A model generated the notes under the pieces. The model was not told where the DNA came from and did no database searches. It was given only the letters and a program-made list of their open reading frames with translations. DNA of 64,000 bases from NCBI RefSeq assembly GCF_023101765.2, contig NC_064216.1, positions 1,488,001 to 1,552,000 on the forward strand, read 5' to 3'. Source of the DNA: Spodoptera frugiperda. Lineage: Eukaryota; Arthropoda; Insecta; Lepidoptera; Noctuidae. Made by a program: the position numbers and the translations under genes. Below, in pieces: positions 1 through 13,135 of the stretch; position 1 is the stretch's first letter, and the number at the start of each line of letters is the position of its first letter.

Positions 1-3000
1 TTACAATAGATTCTGGTGTTAAGTACACTGCATGTTTATGGCCAATTAATCAAATTGAGTGTCTAAGTGATGGAGAGTTTCTAACCTCGTGTCGACTCAA
101 TATCTAAGTAATTGATTTTCATTAATAGTAAAAAAAGAAACCATTGGATGGAATTTATCAAATGATCTGGGAATGGGTAGTGCACAAAAAGGAAAGCTTG
201 GTATTCTAGAGTCTATAACATTTTAGAGGAAGTTTCATTTTAAATAAATATGTACAGTTATACCTTTCCCTTTCTGGATTAAGGGGCACCATATAAAGTT
301 ATATTAAAGTAATAAAATCGGGAAATACTTATTAGCAAAAGAAAAAGAAAAATTGGGTTCAACGTCCATAATTACTTCAGACCTTCGTGTTACGTCGACT
401 TACATAAACAAAGTAAATAATACTAAACTTTAAACCTAAGGAATAAGGTTCATATTAAACGAGAATGAATGAATGCACCCCACTATCGCATAAACGCCGC
501 GGCACTTACGATTTCGTACGGTGACCATACTGAGCGCGGCGAAAGGACATTCTTGCAAAATAATGTTTATTTGTTTTGCAAAAGGTATCATGTTTTGTTA
601 TGCAACGTTTTTAAATGTAACACGACTTATTAATATTTGGTTTGGTATGGTGTTTACCATAATTTTTTTTTTTCAACGATAATAAATCTCTCATATTTAG
701 CTTTATACTTGTAAAGGCTTTTCGTGTCGTGCTACGTGTTGAGTTTAGACGTAGAAGAAATTGCGTGTAACATTAGTTATTCAATAATATTACTAACAAA
801 AAGTCAATAAATATTATCAACAACCTTCAATAAGAATTATAGGCACTGAAAAAAATATTTAGCATCCATCATTTGAAAAACGTCTCTTCATAATTGATAC
901 CTATTATTAGGTAAGTAGGTAGTTAATTTAAAGGCATTATTTCAAAACTTTTGTAATTAATTTAGTACCTACCTCTCATACAAGGTTACAAATTCATTCT
1001 GTTAATTAAGAATTAGTTATTATTAGCTCCACGTGGTTCATATTTCCTGCTGTGAAACCCATCTGTTGGTAATCGTTGTTTATACACGTGTTGGCTATTC
1101 AGAGCTTGGATCTAGGAACTCAATTTGTAAATAGCATTAGGTAGTACCTAATATCTAATGCTATTTTTTCTCAGAATGTGAAGAAAAAGTCTCGTACGTC
1201 ATCACTTGTGGTTTGGTTCACTTTTTGTCCGGTCAACACATGAGGTTAGAGTTTGCAGCTTAGTTACTATTGTCAAATATTTTTTATAATGTAGGCATCA
1301 ATTGCATTAATTAAGATTTCATCATATTTTCGAAAATTTTAATGATATTTTAATTTTGCTAATGAGTAATAATTACCTTTGAAATGTGAAGTCATGCCAT
1401 CAAATTGACTATGACAGTCATAATTAGTATATTAACGTTATTTATTGTTTCAGTTATAGGAAGTCGTTAGTACTTTATTGTCATTGTGAAAAAACATCCA
1501 ACAATTTAATAATGTAATAAAATACGTGTTATTTTTAAACCATCTTATTGAGTGTTTATAATAAGCATAATTTTCTAAAACGACGCCAGTTATTCTTGTG
1601 TGTTTAGATCATTCATACCTAAATCTTCGATATACCATCAGATCTAAGATTAGACTACTCTAAAAAACTAAGTTATTCAAATAAAATGAATGTTCTTTCA
1701 TAGCTTTTTTATGTGTTCAGTAACGATTTTTTATTGTGGAAAAATACAAAGTACTAACATCCACAGAACTCGTGATATCTATAAAACTAGAATCGGTTTA
1801 GCCAAAAGATTAACCGGTTCAATCTGGATTTTATATGAATCCTTGTGAATATATTTGAATTTATTACAATAATTAGAATATTATTAGAGTGACCAAAATA
1901 ACTGTTAACTAAATTAAATGGAAGGGAAATATTTAATAATGGATAAAACTAGTTGTTGTTTAAAATTTCTCGTCTATTTGTATTAAATGCAGTGTTGTTT
2001 TTTGAGGAATCAATTGCACATGGGCTTTATTATTTAATTTTCTTTCACATTCCATAGTGAACCAGGAACTTTTAAAGGTTTTTTGTTAGGTATATTGTTG
2101 CTGCTTAAGTCTACTTTTACTTTACTTTTACTCATTATGAGTAAACTGTACAAAAATAAATTAATATTATATACCATTTTATAAAGCTAACGTCCATGGC
2201 ACAATAAATATTGCAATTTATTACCAGTAATTTGCAAATCACAAGTGGTTGAAGCTTATTAGAACTTATTTAGTACACGCCGAGGTTGCAAAAGGCACTT
2301 ATAGGTAGTTACATTAAATTGAAAAACCCAGTTATATCACAAACCTGTGTGAGATTGCGATCAGGCTTCTATGTGTGTGTGTGCTCAAATAACACATACA
2401 AACTGGTAGCCCAAGTATTACCTAAAGCATACCCTGATATGCAATTTTCACCTTTTTATCAAAGACATTTTGACTTCATCTCGCTTGATCAGTTGTGAGG
2501 TTGCAAAGGATAAACAAGCATCACGCAAGCCTGCTACCCTATTGCATCAGCCAAAAAGTTGACAACCTCAGATGAGTTTTGTAGCAGTAAATGTGAGTTA
2601 CTACGTCTTATTCGATGTGGCAAACGTTGGAAAAACAACCTGTCTTTGGTTCCTCATGCATATCTTACGCACAATCACTGAAATGATGTATATCTATTGA
2701 AATGTCATTGCCAACATAATAGAAACTTCAAGTTTATCGGTCTACAGACTGCTGCGTTGAACGTGTTTTTTAATTTGCGGTTTGAATCAATGCTTCTTTT
2801 TTTTTTAAAAGAATTTCGTTGCATCTTTTCTAGATTCAGATTTCGTGTAGGTACCTATTTTTTTAAATGTATATTTGTATCGTTGTTTTATGTGGGATTA
2901 TAATAGCGCCAAGTAGTCATTATTAAACTTTCAACAAATAAAGTTTCACGGGATTTTATTAATGTGACATATTAACAGCTTTTGAAAGTCAACCTGTATC

Positions 3001-3389
3001 ATAAAGTAATAATTATCCAGGTAGAAGCTATTAAAGGAACAGGATTTTCATTCGCTAGAAGTCGAACGAAGAAAGTGGACGGAGCGAGGTGCACGACATG
3101 TCTTTCTCGTCAATTTTACTGTACCGATGTCGTATAATTGAAAACTACTTATTCTACAATGCACTAAAATCACATGTTTTGGCCATTTCATTTCACAAAC
3201 CCGTCGTACATGATAGAGATTTTCGAAGCAAAATGTGCGTTCTCGAATTTTAAATTTTGCGTACCCTTAACCGTCGAAAAACATATTGTAGAATTTGGGA
3301 GAAAAAGTATACAATAATGCATTGTTTTCACTTGTTTTATTACTGCGCGAATAAGTAACTATTAATTAACCTATCGTATATAAGACAAC

Positions 3390-3442
3390 AATAGAAATTA
3401 ATCGCGTCTCGCGTAAATCTGCGTTCCGGCACACGACGCGTT
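3390..3442 (-). repeat. interspersed repeat end (CGTCGTGTGCCGGAACGCGG family)
   Basis: This stretch is the reverse complement of a module seen again near 46505-46560 and 58484-58540. The shared core is a cytosine/guanine-rich block around GTGCCGGAACGCGGAT followed by a cgcgagac-like segment and an AT-rich run. Three diverged copies in 64 kb indicate an interspersed element. The class is unknown. Confidence 0.5.
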
Positions 3443-3750
3443 AAAGCAGTATTTTTTTCTAACTCAATAAAAAACTAAATACTCCACCTAGCCTAGCAAC
3501 TATGTATCACACAGCCGATGCGTGAAAATCACGAGTGAAATTCATAATCAGGTTAAAATTAAAATATTCATCAGAATTTTAATTACGGCACGCCGTGACA
3601 AATTGTCACTGCTAACATCTACCTATCTGACCATCTACGAAAGTAATTTATTATAGGAATTAATTAAAATGCGCCACCATCTTTATAAAGCTGGATTATA
3701 CCTGAATTACGTGTAGAGATTCTTTAATCCTCGCTATTCGCACAGCGTTC

Positions 3751-3763
3751 CGCGCATGCGTGG
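3751..3763. promoter_or_regulatory. NRF1/Ewg-like site CGCGCATGCGTGG
   Basis: The motif lies in a short GC-richer patch (about 3730-3800) inside AT-rich DNA. It resembles the near-palindromic GCGCATGCGC site of NRF1 and its insect homologue Ewg, often found close to transcription starts. No coding exon follows that I recognise, so a promoter role is speculative. Confidence 0.2.
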
Positions 3764-5040
3764 CGTCAGGCATGAGTCATCGTTCGTCGGACTGTCCGGC
3801 TGTTTGTTTCAAACATGGTTACCATACTAGAGGGATTGCGGTTATTTTTTTCTACGAATGTGTCAGTGTTCAAGCGCATTGTTATTTGCTTTTTATTATT
3901 TTAATTAGTTTTTTATTTTATAATAATTCAAATAAAATGAGAAATATAATTAAAATAGCTAAGTGACTGTACAAAAAGTTCAGCAAAAATAAATAACTAA
4001 AGAAAATCAAATATTAGATTTAATCTGCATACAAAGGTATGGCTCGTAAAAGAAAAAATAAACTTAGTTCAGGTATATAAAAAAATAATATCTACTATTT
4101 TTTTTGCGAACTGATCCAAAAAGCAGTAGAACCAGTTAAAAGTCTTTCGTGACCTCTTAAATCCAGTTAATACCGGATTAAGCTATTTTTAATTTTATTT
4201 CGTCCTAAATTTGACCTCACCGGATTTTTCCAGTTCACCCAACAAAGCGCTCACATGACGTGCCCACGTGTAATTTATAGATTTTTAAGGCGGCAATAAC
4301 CTCAACGCCATTTTGTTAAAAAAATCTGCGGTTAAAGGTACTTATCATAGCAGTTTTTTTACCATGTATATGTTATTAAGTCAATCGATCAAAAGCTTAG
4401 ACAATTTTTAGAAAGATTACAATAAAATACGTCTTGATTTTTCATTGGCTCCGATTTTCTGTCTCGCACAACAAAATTGTGGAATTATGTATTTCCGAAC
4501 CGATACGACTTTTCAAATCTTCAAGAAAAGAGCGTATTCCTTTTTAAAAGGCCGGCAACCCGCCTGTTACTCCTCTGGTGTTGCGGGTCTATAGGTGCCG
4601 CTGATCTCTTCACATAGCCTCCTACTCCATTAAAAAATAAGTTACAGAAAAAATAATAACATTTTCAGTTAAACACACATTAAGATCAAGACATCATTAG
4701 AACTGCTTTAAAGCCCTTTCAAACTACTCTAAACCAGTTTTATCCGGAAATAACGAGTGCTTTACATCCATCTGATTGGACAGCAGTAGGCAATTTAGAT
4801 CAAGGGACTTAATGTCCTCAAGCTGCTTGGGAGAACTGATTGGTATCATGCAATCGTGCAATGATCCCGGCTTATGAACTAGTGGTGTGCATCAATCAAC
4901 ATTACGCGTAGATTATGTGGGAGGAGCAGTAATATTTGTATGGTATATATGCATATATTGCTGTGTTTGATGATCAAATGTAATGACATATTATACAAAC
5001 ATTGTCCTGTGCGCAGAATAAATAATCACAATAAATTAGA

Positions 5041-5311
5041 CAAGGACTTGCCTCCTTGGAAGAGTGGTCGCAAGTACGACTGTCAGGTAAGGGGTTTCAG
5101 GGTCGATTTCCGGGTCGAGCAAAGTATTAATTTTTTTTAGCAGTAGCACGGAGTCTTGAATTGTGTCCAGTATAGGCAATAGGCTCACCCTCTATTACAT
5201 GAGAATTATAACTTAAATAGTGAGAAATGGGTGTACATTGTACAGTGACATAACGTGCTGTAATGTGCACTTCTGCCTAACCCTTCGGGGATAAAAGGCA
5301 TGACGATACGA
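5041..5311 (+). repeat. tRNA-headed SINE, nearly full copy
   Basis: The head (5041-5120) resembles a tRNA, with a B-box-like GGGTCGATTTCC. The body runs through a conserved cacggagtctTGAATTGTG segment and the CTTCGGGGATAAAAGGC tail. The tail and body recur at 32697-32830, 47845-48020, 56530-56610 and 50565-50645, and the head recurs at 59395-59535. This copy links the two halves and so defines the element. Confidence 0.6.
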
Positions 5312-5689
5312 CGATGATAACTTACAAATGCGAACACGAAGAGGAAGAGTATTATAATTTTCTGTTGGAAACGCTAAACTCTTCCGGCAATTAAATGGAA
5401 CCCTGACAAGGGCATTGGGCACTAATAGATCCATTTACCACAAGGTCCACCACCATCGTGCAATTGCCATAATAATTACGTCACATGTCATCTTTATTGT
5501 GGGTTAAATATATCAGTAGGTAGTGTATCCCATTGTCTCTCGGCTGATGATGAAGATGATGATGATGAGTATATCCCATGAATTTCATAAGTGTATTGAA
5601 AATCTATCATAATGCATTATAGTTATGAAATGAACATTTGTTAGTGAAACTTTTTGGAGGGGTTAAATTTGTTTAAAGACTTAACCGCT

Positions 5690-5822
5690 TTAGGTGGAGC
5701 GAGGTGAAAAGCATATTAGCAGTATCAGATTAGTATCAGACTCTTACTGATTAAAAACCACCCCGTTTCCTACTCCTGTTTTTCGAGCCGGATGCCTGGT
5801 AAACCCGCATAGGCCGTAGCGC
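5690..5822 (-). repeat. interspersed repeat B (GGTTTTTAGTCAGTAAGAGTC family)
   Basis: This is a reverse-oriented copy of a roughly 130-bp repeat with a module reading agtctgac-actccct and a second module reading ctagcgggtttaccggg. Other copies lie at 10470-10590, 11875-11985, 15528-15665, 37430-37590 and 41990-42125. No terminal inverted repeats are obvious. Confidence 0.6.
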
Positions 5823-7440
5823 CACAAACTCTTACTAACTTTCTATTTCAGAATCACTTGCAACCACTAAGTTTATCTTCGATCATAATCTCATAATGAG
5901 ATCATGATATGACACGTACGATCATCTATTTATAACGCGCCAACTGTCATACATATATTTCTTAACCGATTTTTCGTTCCAACATTCTGTCGTGTACAGT
6001 TCTGGTATTATTACAATCCTGAGCCGAGGATTGCGCAATTAAAATTACTTAATGGCCCGACGCGGTGCAATCATCCTAAGTGCAAAGGTTTGAGCTCTAA
6101 ATTACTATTCTAGTAATGCATTCGTGGAAATTATAGGACATTGACTACACCATTTTGATTGGTACCATCATTTATAAGCAGTTTCGGTTGAAATTACAGA
6201 ATTCCATCTAAAATGGGCAATGAACTGGGGGCCTACTCCGGTTCTCGAACCGAAGTTTCGTTTAATTTTCGGCCGTAGGTTTTATTGATTTACTAATGAA
6301 ATTACTTAAAATAACGTTTTATTTTTAATTTCAAATCAAAATCTATTTATTTATCTTCATTTCATTCGTTCATTTTTGTTCACAATAAATGGAATTGTAG
6401 TATGCAATCTGCGAAGTTTCGGACGAAACTTCGTTTTTCGTTGAATTAGAGTAGGTAAGGTGTCAAGTAGAAGAATTGGTACTGAAATTTAGTACCAAAA
6501 AAAGTGAAAGCAATTTCCAATGAAAAGAATTTACCATTTGATCAACTACGTCAGTAATGTGAATTGTAAAACGATACTGACCTTGCCAGTACAGAATAAT
6601 TGAAAAACAAACAACCGAATACCATTCAGACAGTACAAAATTGACTCGTGCTAAAGAAAATTACTTAACAATTACTACAGGACCATTCCGAGACATGTTT
6701 ATGGCGTCTCCATAAAATTTAAGTGCATGCTCAAAATTCTTAGTGTTCCTCGGGTCTTATGAAACCGGTAATTTTTCTCAACGCTAATGTTAGCTGTTTG
6801 GTCTATCTTTAGACTAAGAATGCAGTCCTGCGTCGCTTACTTGATGAACAGTTACTACTTAGTTGCTGTGTACGGTCGTAGTAACTATAAAGGTGGAAAA
6901 AAAGATTGATGAGCATGCTTGATGGCTCTAGTTGATATACTGGAAGTTGATGTGAAATGACCTTAATGTTTCTGAAGTCCGGAATGGTAATCTAAAAGGA
7001 ATTGGTTGGTTAGGTGAATATACTTGTCTACTACCTACCTACTGCGTTTTTTGTCTTTTTTGTGGTAATTGAATTCTGTCTACAGTTCATTCTGGTCATA
7101 GAATTGTGGAGATTTAATTTCAATGTAACTGAATGTATGCTTTAACCAATGTCCTGTAACACGTGCCTGTAAACGTGAATGTCATACGAGCGAAGGATAA
7201 ATAGAGAGAGCAATATATCAAAAACACGGGCGCCTCTGCGATGTAGAGTAGTAATCTAGGCTGAAAGAAGAGACCTATAATATTTTAGAAGAAAACAGTC
7301 ATGAAAATGGCGATCTTTTTCAGAGGTAATTTTAATCCAAAGATCTTATTTCTCCAAAATACTATGCTAAACGTAACAGGACATGAGAACCGCTATCCGA
7401 GTATAAGCTGAAGAGTTAAACAAGTAAGGGATTTTACTGC

Positions 7441-7570
7441 TTCACTGGAAAGTGCGCAGCTGGTGGTCGTAATAGATTACTTGGAAGCAGGTGAGGGTCG
7501 CACCGACTTCCCTGTACCCTGTAGGGCTGAGAACGGAGGGTTGAGCCAGTTTACCAAGGGTGACATCATT
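7441..7570. other. unexplained GC-richer block
   Basis: About 130 bases are clearly richer in G and C than their surroundings. The + strand has an open frame through the block and a good donor-like GCAG/GTGAGG near 7486-7495, but the translation matches no family I know. It could be a small exon, a repeat fragment or chance. Confidence 0.25.
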
Positions 7571-8377
7571 CATTTCACACGTTCCGGGTTTTTTATAATC
7601 TTTAATACTGTATTTCGTGTAATTATTATGCAGTTATGCATTCTTTACAATGTGGATTAATGCTACTATTATAAGAGATTGTAAAAGGGTCGTGAAGATG
7701 TATTTGTTATTCAATCTCTCCCGCAAATGCTAATAGATTTCAATCAAATATGGCGCACAAATAGGTTATGGCAAGGTGACCAAAAACATCTGTAATACAA
7801 TATGCGTCTTCAACAAAAAGGAGATCATATAACAAAAAACAGAACAGACTAATAAAAACGTCCAATTTCAATAGTCAATCATCATTAAATATACTTATAA
7901 TTACTATTCAAGGTTTATTTAGATCATTCGCATAATTTCACAAGAGCATATGTGACGCATTCTCTAAAGACCTTGCTGCTCCCATAAACGCAAGGTCAAG
8001 GTCCCTGGAGAAGTCGCTTCTAGTCTAGAAGTGACCTTGAAACATGAAAGCTAATTTCTCTAGCCTTTGTGCTTATCTACTGCATTATCCCATATGTGTG
8101 GCTTATCATTTATTATGTGATAGTGATGGCTATAGTTTTCAAGGTATTAGGGATAGGATTTGAATAATCAGGCATGGATGAAAGGGTTTTGGAGCTCCTA
8201 ATTTTTAAAGTGTAATATGTCTGCGAAATGGTTAAAAGCAGGACCCTAATCAACAGATATCTGAACTCATTGAGAAAGGTGCCTTTATTTACGAGCAGTA
8301 GTAGCAGTGGATATTTTGTCAATTATATTAGGATATATGTAGATTTTTAAGAGTAGATATAAGTCGCTAATCTAGCA

Positions 8378-8651
8378 TCCGGATCACCTAATGGTAAGCA
8401 TTCGCCGCCGCCCATGATCACTTGAAACACCAGAGGCGTTATGAGTGCGTTGCAGGCCTTTTGAGGGTTAGAATTTTTAGGATTGTTGGGGAATCGCCTT
8501 CCCAATTCCCGATTCCCCAACAATCCGTTGTTGGGTCCGGGTCCGAGTCCGGGTTAATTGGGTCTCCGGTAACGTAATACTCACATAACGATACACAACG
8601 GAAGCATTGTTTCACGTCGGTTTTTTCGTGAGGACGTGGTATCACTCCGGC
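8378..8651 (-). repeat. interspersed repeat A (GTGTGGGAGAGCC... family)
   Basis: This is a reverse-oriented copy of a roughly 300-bp element. Its plus orientation starts near GTGTGGGAGAGCCATGC and ends near CATCAGGTGATCCGT, with a GGCCGGCAACGCAC segment in the middle. It is one of the most repeated sequences in the window. It gives rise to spurious open frames that should not be annotated. Confidence 0.75.
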
Positions 8652-9074
8652 ATCATGATTGCATGATGATGATTCATCTGAGATGCATTGGCATCATCAC
8701 ATCTTTTATAAGATTACGCGATTACCAAAATTATCTCACGCAGGTATAAATCTTCGTTTGCGTACGAGTATGACGTGTTGTTTTTATTTATGTTTTCACA
8801 CAAACAACAATCATCCTTTATAAATTATCCTCTGACTTCGATTCGAAATATTCGCAGTATTTTCCTGTAACGGAATTGACTGAATATATTTGAACCAATC
8901 GGGATTTCCAGTTTCGCCCCTTTTGCGGTTAGTACGCTGTTGCTAAGCGCGTATTATATAGAAATGGAATGTTCTAGCACATTCTTTTTGTACATTTCTA
9001 AGTAAGACAAGGATTTAATTAACCAAAAATATATTTTAATTTTAGGTTAACTATCGTGAGACATAAGTACTAAA

Positions 9075-9176
9075 TTAACTAAAAAATAACGGTTTACTCA
9101 CGTATACAATCACGGTTTAAAGCTCTACGAGTAGCATGCGTAGCGCGCGAGTGAATAAACCGTGATTTTTAGTTAA
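9075..9176. mobile_element. palindromic MITE, TTAA-bounded
   Basis: The two ends are near-perfect inverted repeats of about 28 bp (left end TTAACTAAAAAATAACGG, right end its imperfect complement), and the whole unit is 102 bp. Both ends carry TTAA. The middle has a CTACGAGTAGCATGCGTAG palindrome. TTAA could be a piggyBac-like target, but flanking sequence is shared with another family at 32041, so the true ends are uncertain. Confidence 0.55.
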
Positions 9177-9734
9177 TTAAGCATAGTATTGCTTTTAGTT
9201 TTTTTGACGGTTCAATCATAGTATTTAGTACGGAATTGTGCTCGGTGTCCCGTGTCTAGCCATAGATTCGGACTTTAGTTTCTGAATACCATATTATTTA
9301 TTAATAAATACATTCAATATGTGCATTATTTCCACTTTCCTCTTCAGATAATAAAATGCCCCTATTAATACTACAATATTTTTTCCGTTTATTAACGCAG
9401 AATTATTGTGCTACATACAATTAGTCAGTCTTTGTCTGTGATGACTTAAAAGTGCATCAGTTCCTCAAAATAGTCGTTCTTGCGGTTAACCACGGCGACC
9501 ATATTTTGCTTGTTAAAATTAAAAATAAAACAATATAACATATTGTGATTGTGAGGGAAATAATAGTCGGACGAGCGTAGCGGATACCACATGTTGTTTT
9601 GAACACTTTTAGTCATCAATCTGTCATGTCTGCCTATAATAATTGGCTTTTAGGGTTCTGCAAAGTTCAGTAGTACGATTTTCTTTTATGGGAATTAAAT
9701 ATCTTGTTCAATGAGAAACTCGAATATTTTTAAG

Positions 9735-9875
9735 CCATACTAGAGGCTCATATTCATGAGCAGCATTCTGCGACACACGGCGCGGTAATCGTCGCGTTGC
9801 TACTGAGTACCACTCTAGTCAGTCTACTGAACTAATCGAGTTCCTTGTCAAACAATTACGTGAGTAAGCCGATAT
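9735..9875. mobile_element. palindromic MITE family G, partial
   Basis: It carries the two arms (gccatactagaggctcat and aatcgagttccttgtcaaa) and the GAGCAGCATTCTGCGACAC core found in the complete copy at 32058-32298. Other copies lie at 24900-25020, 29739-30166 and 33238-33340. Confidence 0.6.
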
Positions 9876-10469
9876 TACAATATTTATTTAATACGTCTGA
9901 TGAGAAAGACCTGAGAGACATATTGTGAATCTGTGGGTTAAAGGTAAAATATATGTTTAACAGTTATTTTACCATCACTACTTCTGTCAGGCCCCATTCA
10001 AACATGAATCAATGAATCCTATCCAAATAATGACTCCCAACCTCCATTTAACAACATTAACAATAGCGACACAGAGTGACAAGCATGATGCGCTGGCGCA
10101 CAACGATCGCCATAAAGATATAATGAAATTCAGAGAACAGTGGCTAGACGGTGACTCTGACTCATCTAAGGTTAACGCACAGACGGACACGCGAAAGGAA
10201 AAGTGATTTGTTTTCATGTTATTATGCATAATGCATACGATGATCTGTTGGTGGCTTTATATGGTCAGGAATCCGACCATTTGTGGCGTTTAATGTGTGT
10301 TGTGGCTTAGGTTAGGATGTAGGACGAGTATAAATAACTTTCCGTCTGTTATTTCCTCTAGGCAGTTTGGAGAATCCTGTCGAAGTTTTAACCAATACCT
10401 ATTCGCCAAAGAACTTTTTAGTTGTGTGGTCTCTAGCATCATCTAATTAGATATCAGGCCACCACAGAA

Positions 10470-10590
10470 GGGCTGTTGCCGAAGCACCGGCTCGAAAAGC
10501 AGGAGTAAGAACAGGGTGGTCTTTAGTCAGTAAGAATCTGACATTCCCTCTCGCTTTGCCCAAGGCGAAAGAAGTCATTGAATGGTCTTT
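10470..10590 (+). repeat. interspersed repeat B copy
   Basis: It matches the repeat B modules: an aaaagcaggagtaag stretch, then ggtggtctttagtcagtaag, then ctgacattccctctcgc. It is closely similar to the copies at 15528 and 41990. Confidence 0.6.
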
Positions 10591-11147
10591 TCTGCAAAAA
10601 AGGATCATCTAGTTCCAAAATTGAATTATTCTGTTCTATTTAGCGCTAATATTTGTCTAATCGTTGTCTAATTGTAATTAACACCACGGTAATTATCTCC
10701 ACACCATATTTTCAATTAAAGTCTTAATAGTTATAAAACCATACCATATTATCGCCAATTAAAGTCTACCTAATCGATGTTTAACACTTAAATACCGACT
10801 TTATTAGTCTTTGAATAAAACTCGTTTCGGATTCCACTTTTGTGCCCATGTTCATTCAGTGTCCGGTTACTGAGTCAGCTCTTTAGTAATTCGCGATGGC
10901 GGTGTGCAGGCGCCATGATGCCATGGGCTACTGCAGGGACCTATTATCTTAATACCAAGTTTTTTTTATGGCTAAGAATATTTACCTGGCTTTAAGATTA
11001 TGTTCTGTTTAATGGCTTTTAATGAGTAAATATACTAATTTAGTTCGAAGTCGTGTCTTGTTTATTTTGCATTTGCAGTTATAAATTAAGTTTGCTGTGG
11101 ATTTATAACTGTCTACGGCTTTTCTCCAAGCAAGAGAATATGGCTAA

Positions 11148-11257
11148 AACTCTTACTGCCATACTCAGAGACATTAAATGATTACTTAAACTATTCCTTA
11201 GTAACGATTTTATCTGTTGACGCGATGATCGAAAGCAATTGCTAAGGCCTTGGTTAT
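11148..11257. mobile_element. hairpin MITE family H
   Basis: The left arm (actcagagacattaaatgat) and the core CCTTAGTAACGATTTT match the copies at 20893-21017 and 36747-36873. The right arm is shortened here to about GCAATTGCTAAGGCCTTGG, so this copy is degraded. Confidence 0.6.
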
Positions 11258-11874
11258 ACGAGTATGTATGGTCAATCAATCAATTCTTCTTAAAATTTGC
11301 AAAGTAATAATTCTGTTATTCTTATATCCGGAATCTATCACTATCGAAATTCCATCAAATTCGTTTCAGCTGTTTAGGTGAAAGCGTGACTTTATTACAT
11401 TATGCATTTTATACTATCGATTAAAACCTAGGTACCTAGGTACTTTCATTATATACTAAAACACCAATGATGAAGTACGTTAATAAAACTTACAGCTATG
11501 TAAACTTACTAATAACTAGAAACTATCCACTGCTGGAAAATGAGAGGGTTTATCATAAATCTCCACATTTGGCAGACGGGAATGGAGACGAACGAGCTTA
11601 TTCCGAAATTGCTATCAGATTTGAAGATTCTCTGCCCTTGATAAACCTATGTCTTTAGGAAAGCATTAGTGTTTTCTCTATCTTGATCTCGACTAGATCA
11701 GATAAACTTTTATCAGCTAAATGACAGTATTTTACGCAGATTGCCTACCATCTGACTGCTTCTAAAGTAGTTTTGAATAACTATGATTGTTTTAGATTCA
11801 TCCGAGATTATTTAAACATTAGGTTTTCTTATCCCTGGTTATCAGTCATTCGTTTTTCTGAGGATTTTGGGGCT

Positions 11875-11985
11875 TCTCACGCTTTGGGTGAGGCGAGAGG
11901 GAGTTTCAGACTCTTACTGACTAAAAACCACCCCGTTCCTTCTTCTGCTTTGAGCCGGAGTCCCGGTAACCTGTTACGTTGTCTG
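11875..11985 (-). repeat. interspersed repeat B copy
   Basis: This is a reverse-oriented copy: aggcgagagggagtttcagactcttactgac followed by the accaccccgtt module. It accounts for most of an apparent 85-residue open frame here. Confidence 0.6.
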
Positions 11986-12931
11986 CAGCTCAACCATCCT
12001 AATGCTGTCGATTATGTTTTAAATATATAGACGATGCTACTGAAAACACTATCTATTACAATTAATTCAGTTTTTTCCTCAACCGCACCTCGATATCTTT
12101 CGTAGAATTGTGTACGAGTATATGCTGGTAGCCATTAAGTTAAAGCAATCAATATTGACCTCTTTTTGGGCACGAGTCATGAGTCAAATGAAATTCAGCT
12201 GCGGTTTTGTGGGCGCCTTGAAGGCGTTTAAATAGTTATTAAAATGAAAATATACGGCTTATTGCTAGGTTTGGCTTTTTTATATTGTAGGTTACATGTT
12301 TCGATTTAAGAAAAGAGCGTATTCCTTTTTATAAGGCCAGCAACGCACCTGTGACTCCTCTGGTGTTATGGGTGTCTATGGGCGGCGTTGATCGCTTACC
12401 ATAAGGTGACCTGTTTACTCGCTTGCTTCCTATTCCAGAAAAAAATAAATATTAGGGGGTCTCATAAATACAATTTACAATAATCTTGTAGGCTATTTAG
12501 TTTAGTATTTGTAAATGTTCGAGCTATTTTCTATACATATGTATGTTTCCCCATGGTATGACTTTCCTTTATAAGTATAAACTTCTTATCGTGTTTTCCT
12601 GACTCTATTTACAATAGGTACGAGTAGATTTTACCTTTATTGTCAATAATTATGTTTTCACGTTAAATCCCGAGTGTAATTTATTTATTACTAATATCTT
12701 CCTCTAAATAAAATATGTAGACAATAATATGCCTAGAACTTACTTCCTTCAATCAACAAGTCATGTAGGTAAACCTAGCTAGTTTACGCAAGCATTATCA
12801 TTTTGTGGACGATACCAGTAAAACCCATGGCTAAGGAAAATGCATGAATGCACCATTCCACTGTTCGCCTGTGTGTCTTAAGTCTTTAAAGGCAGACCAG
12901 AAAGCAGTGTTCTCTGATAAACTACAGCATA

Positions 12932-13135
12932 GTTGGCGCGGTAGTTGGCTACCGAGCAACGTGTAGCAGGTTCGATTCTCGCACGGAGCAGCTCTTTGTA
13001 TGACGCACAAATTTTTGTTTTGGGTCCAGACCCAAAACAAAAATTTAGTTACCAGATACCCAGGTATCTGGTAACTTGTATGTTTGTAAACGCACCCACG
13101 ACATAGGAGAAAATCCTAGTGTGAGGCAAAGTTAA
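12932..13135 (+). repeat. tRNA-derived SINE (family C) with rebuilt middle
   Basis: The head GGCGCGGTAGTTGGCTACC and the B-box GGTTCGATTCTCGC are tRNA-like. The tail TTTGTAAACGCACCCACGAC with a following CCTAGTGTG is shared with copies at 14981-15105, 28031-28210, 29155-29362 and 52821-52998. The segment between head and tail (13009-13076) differs from the other copies and consists of two perfect hairpins. Confidence 0.75.
13009..13076. repeat. two adjacent perfect hairpins
   Basis: Positions 13009-13046 form an 18-bp perfect inverted repeat around a 2-nt CA centre. Positions 13047-13076 form a second, unrelated 14-bp perfect inverted repeat, also around CA. They abut with no spacer and replace the expected SINE sequence. 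Confidence 0.85.

Noticed and set aside
10012..10229. overlapping open frames on both strands (64 and 80 residues)
   Set aside because: No motif, no splice context and no codon-like composition; treated as chance.
12932..13000. possible functional tRNA gene
   Set aside because: Only the promoter boxes are tRNA-like. There is no cloverleaf with paired acceptor stem, and sister copies share a SINE body and tail.
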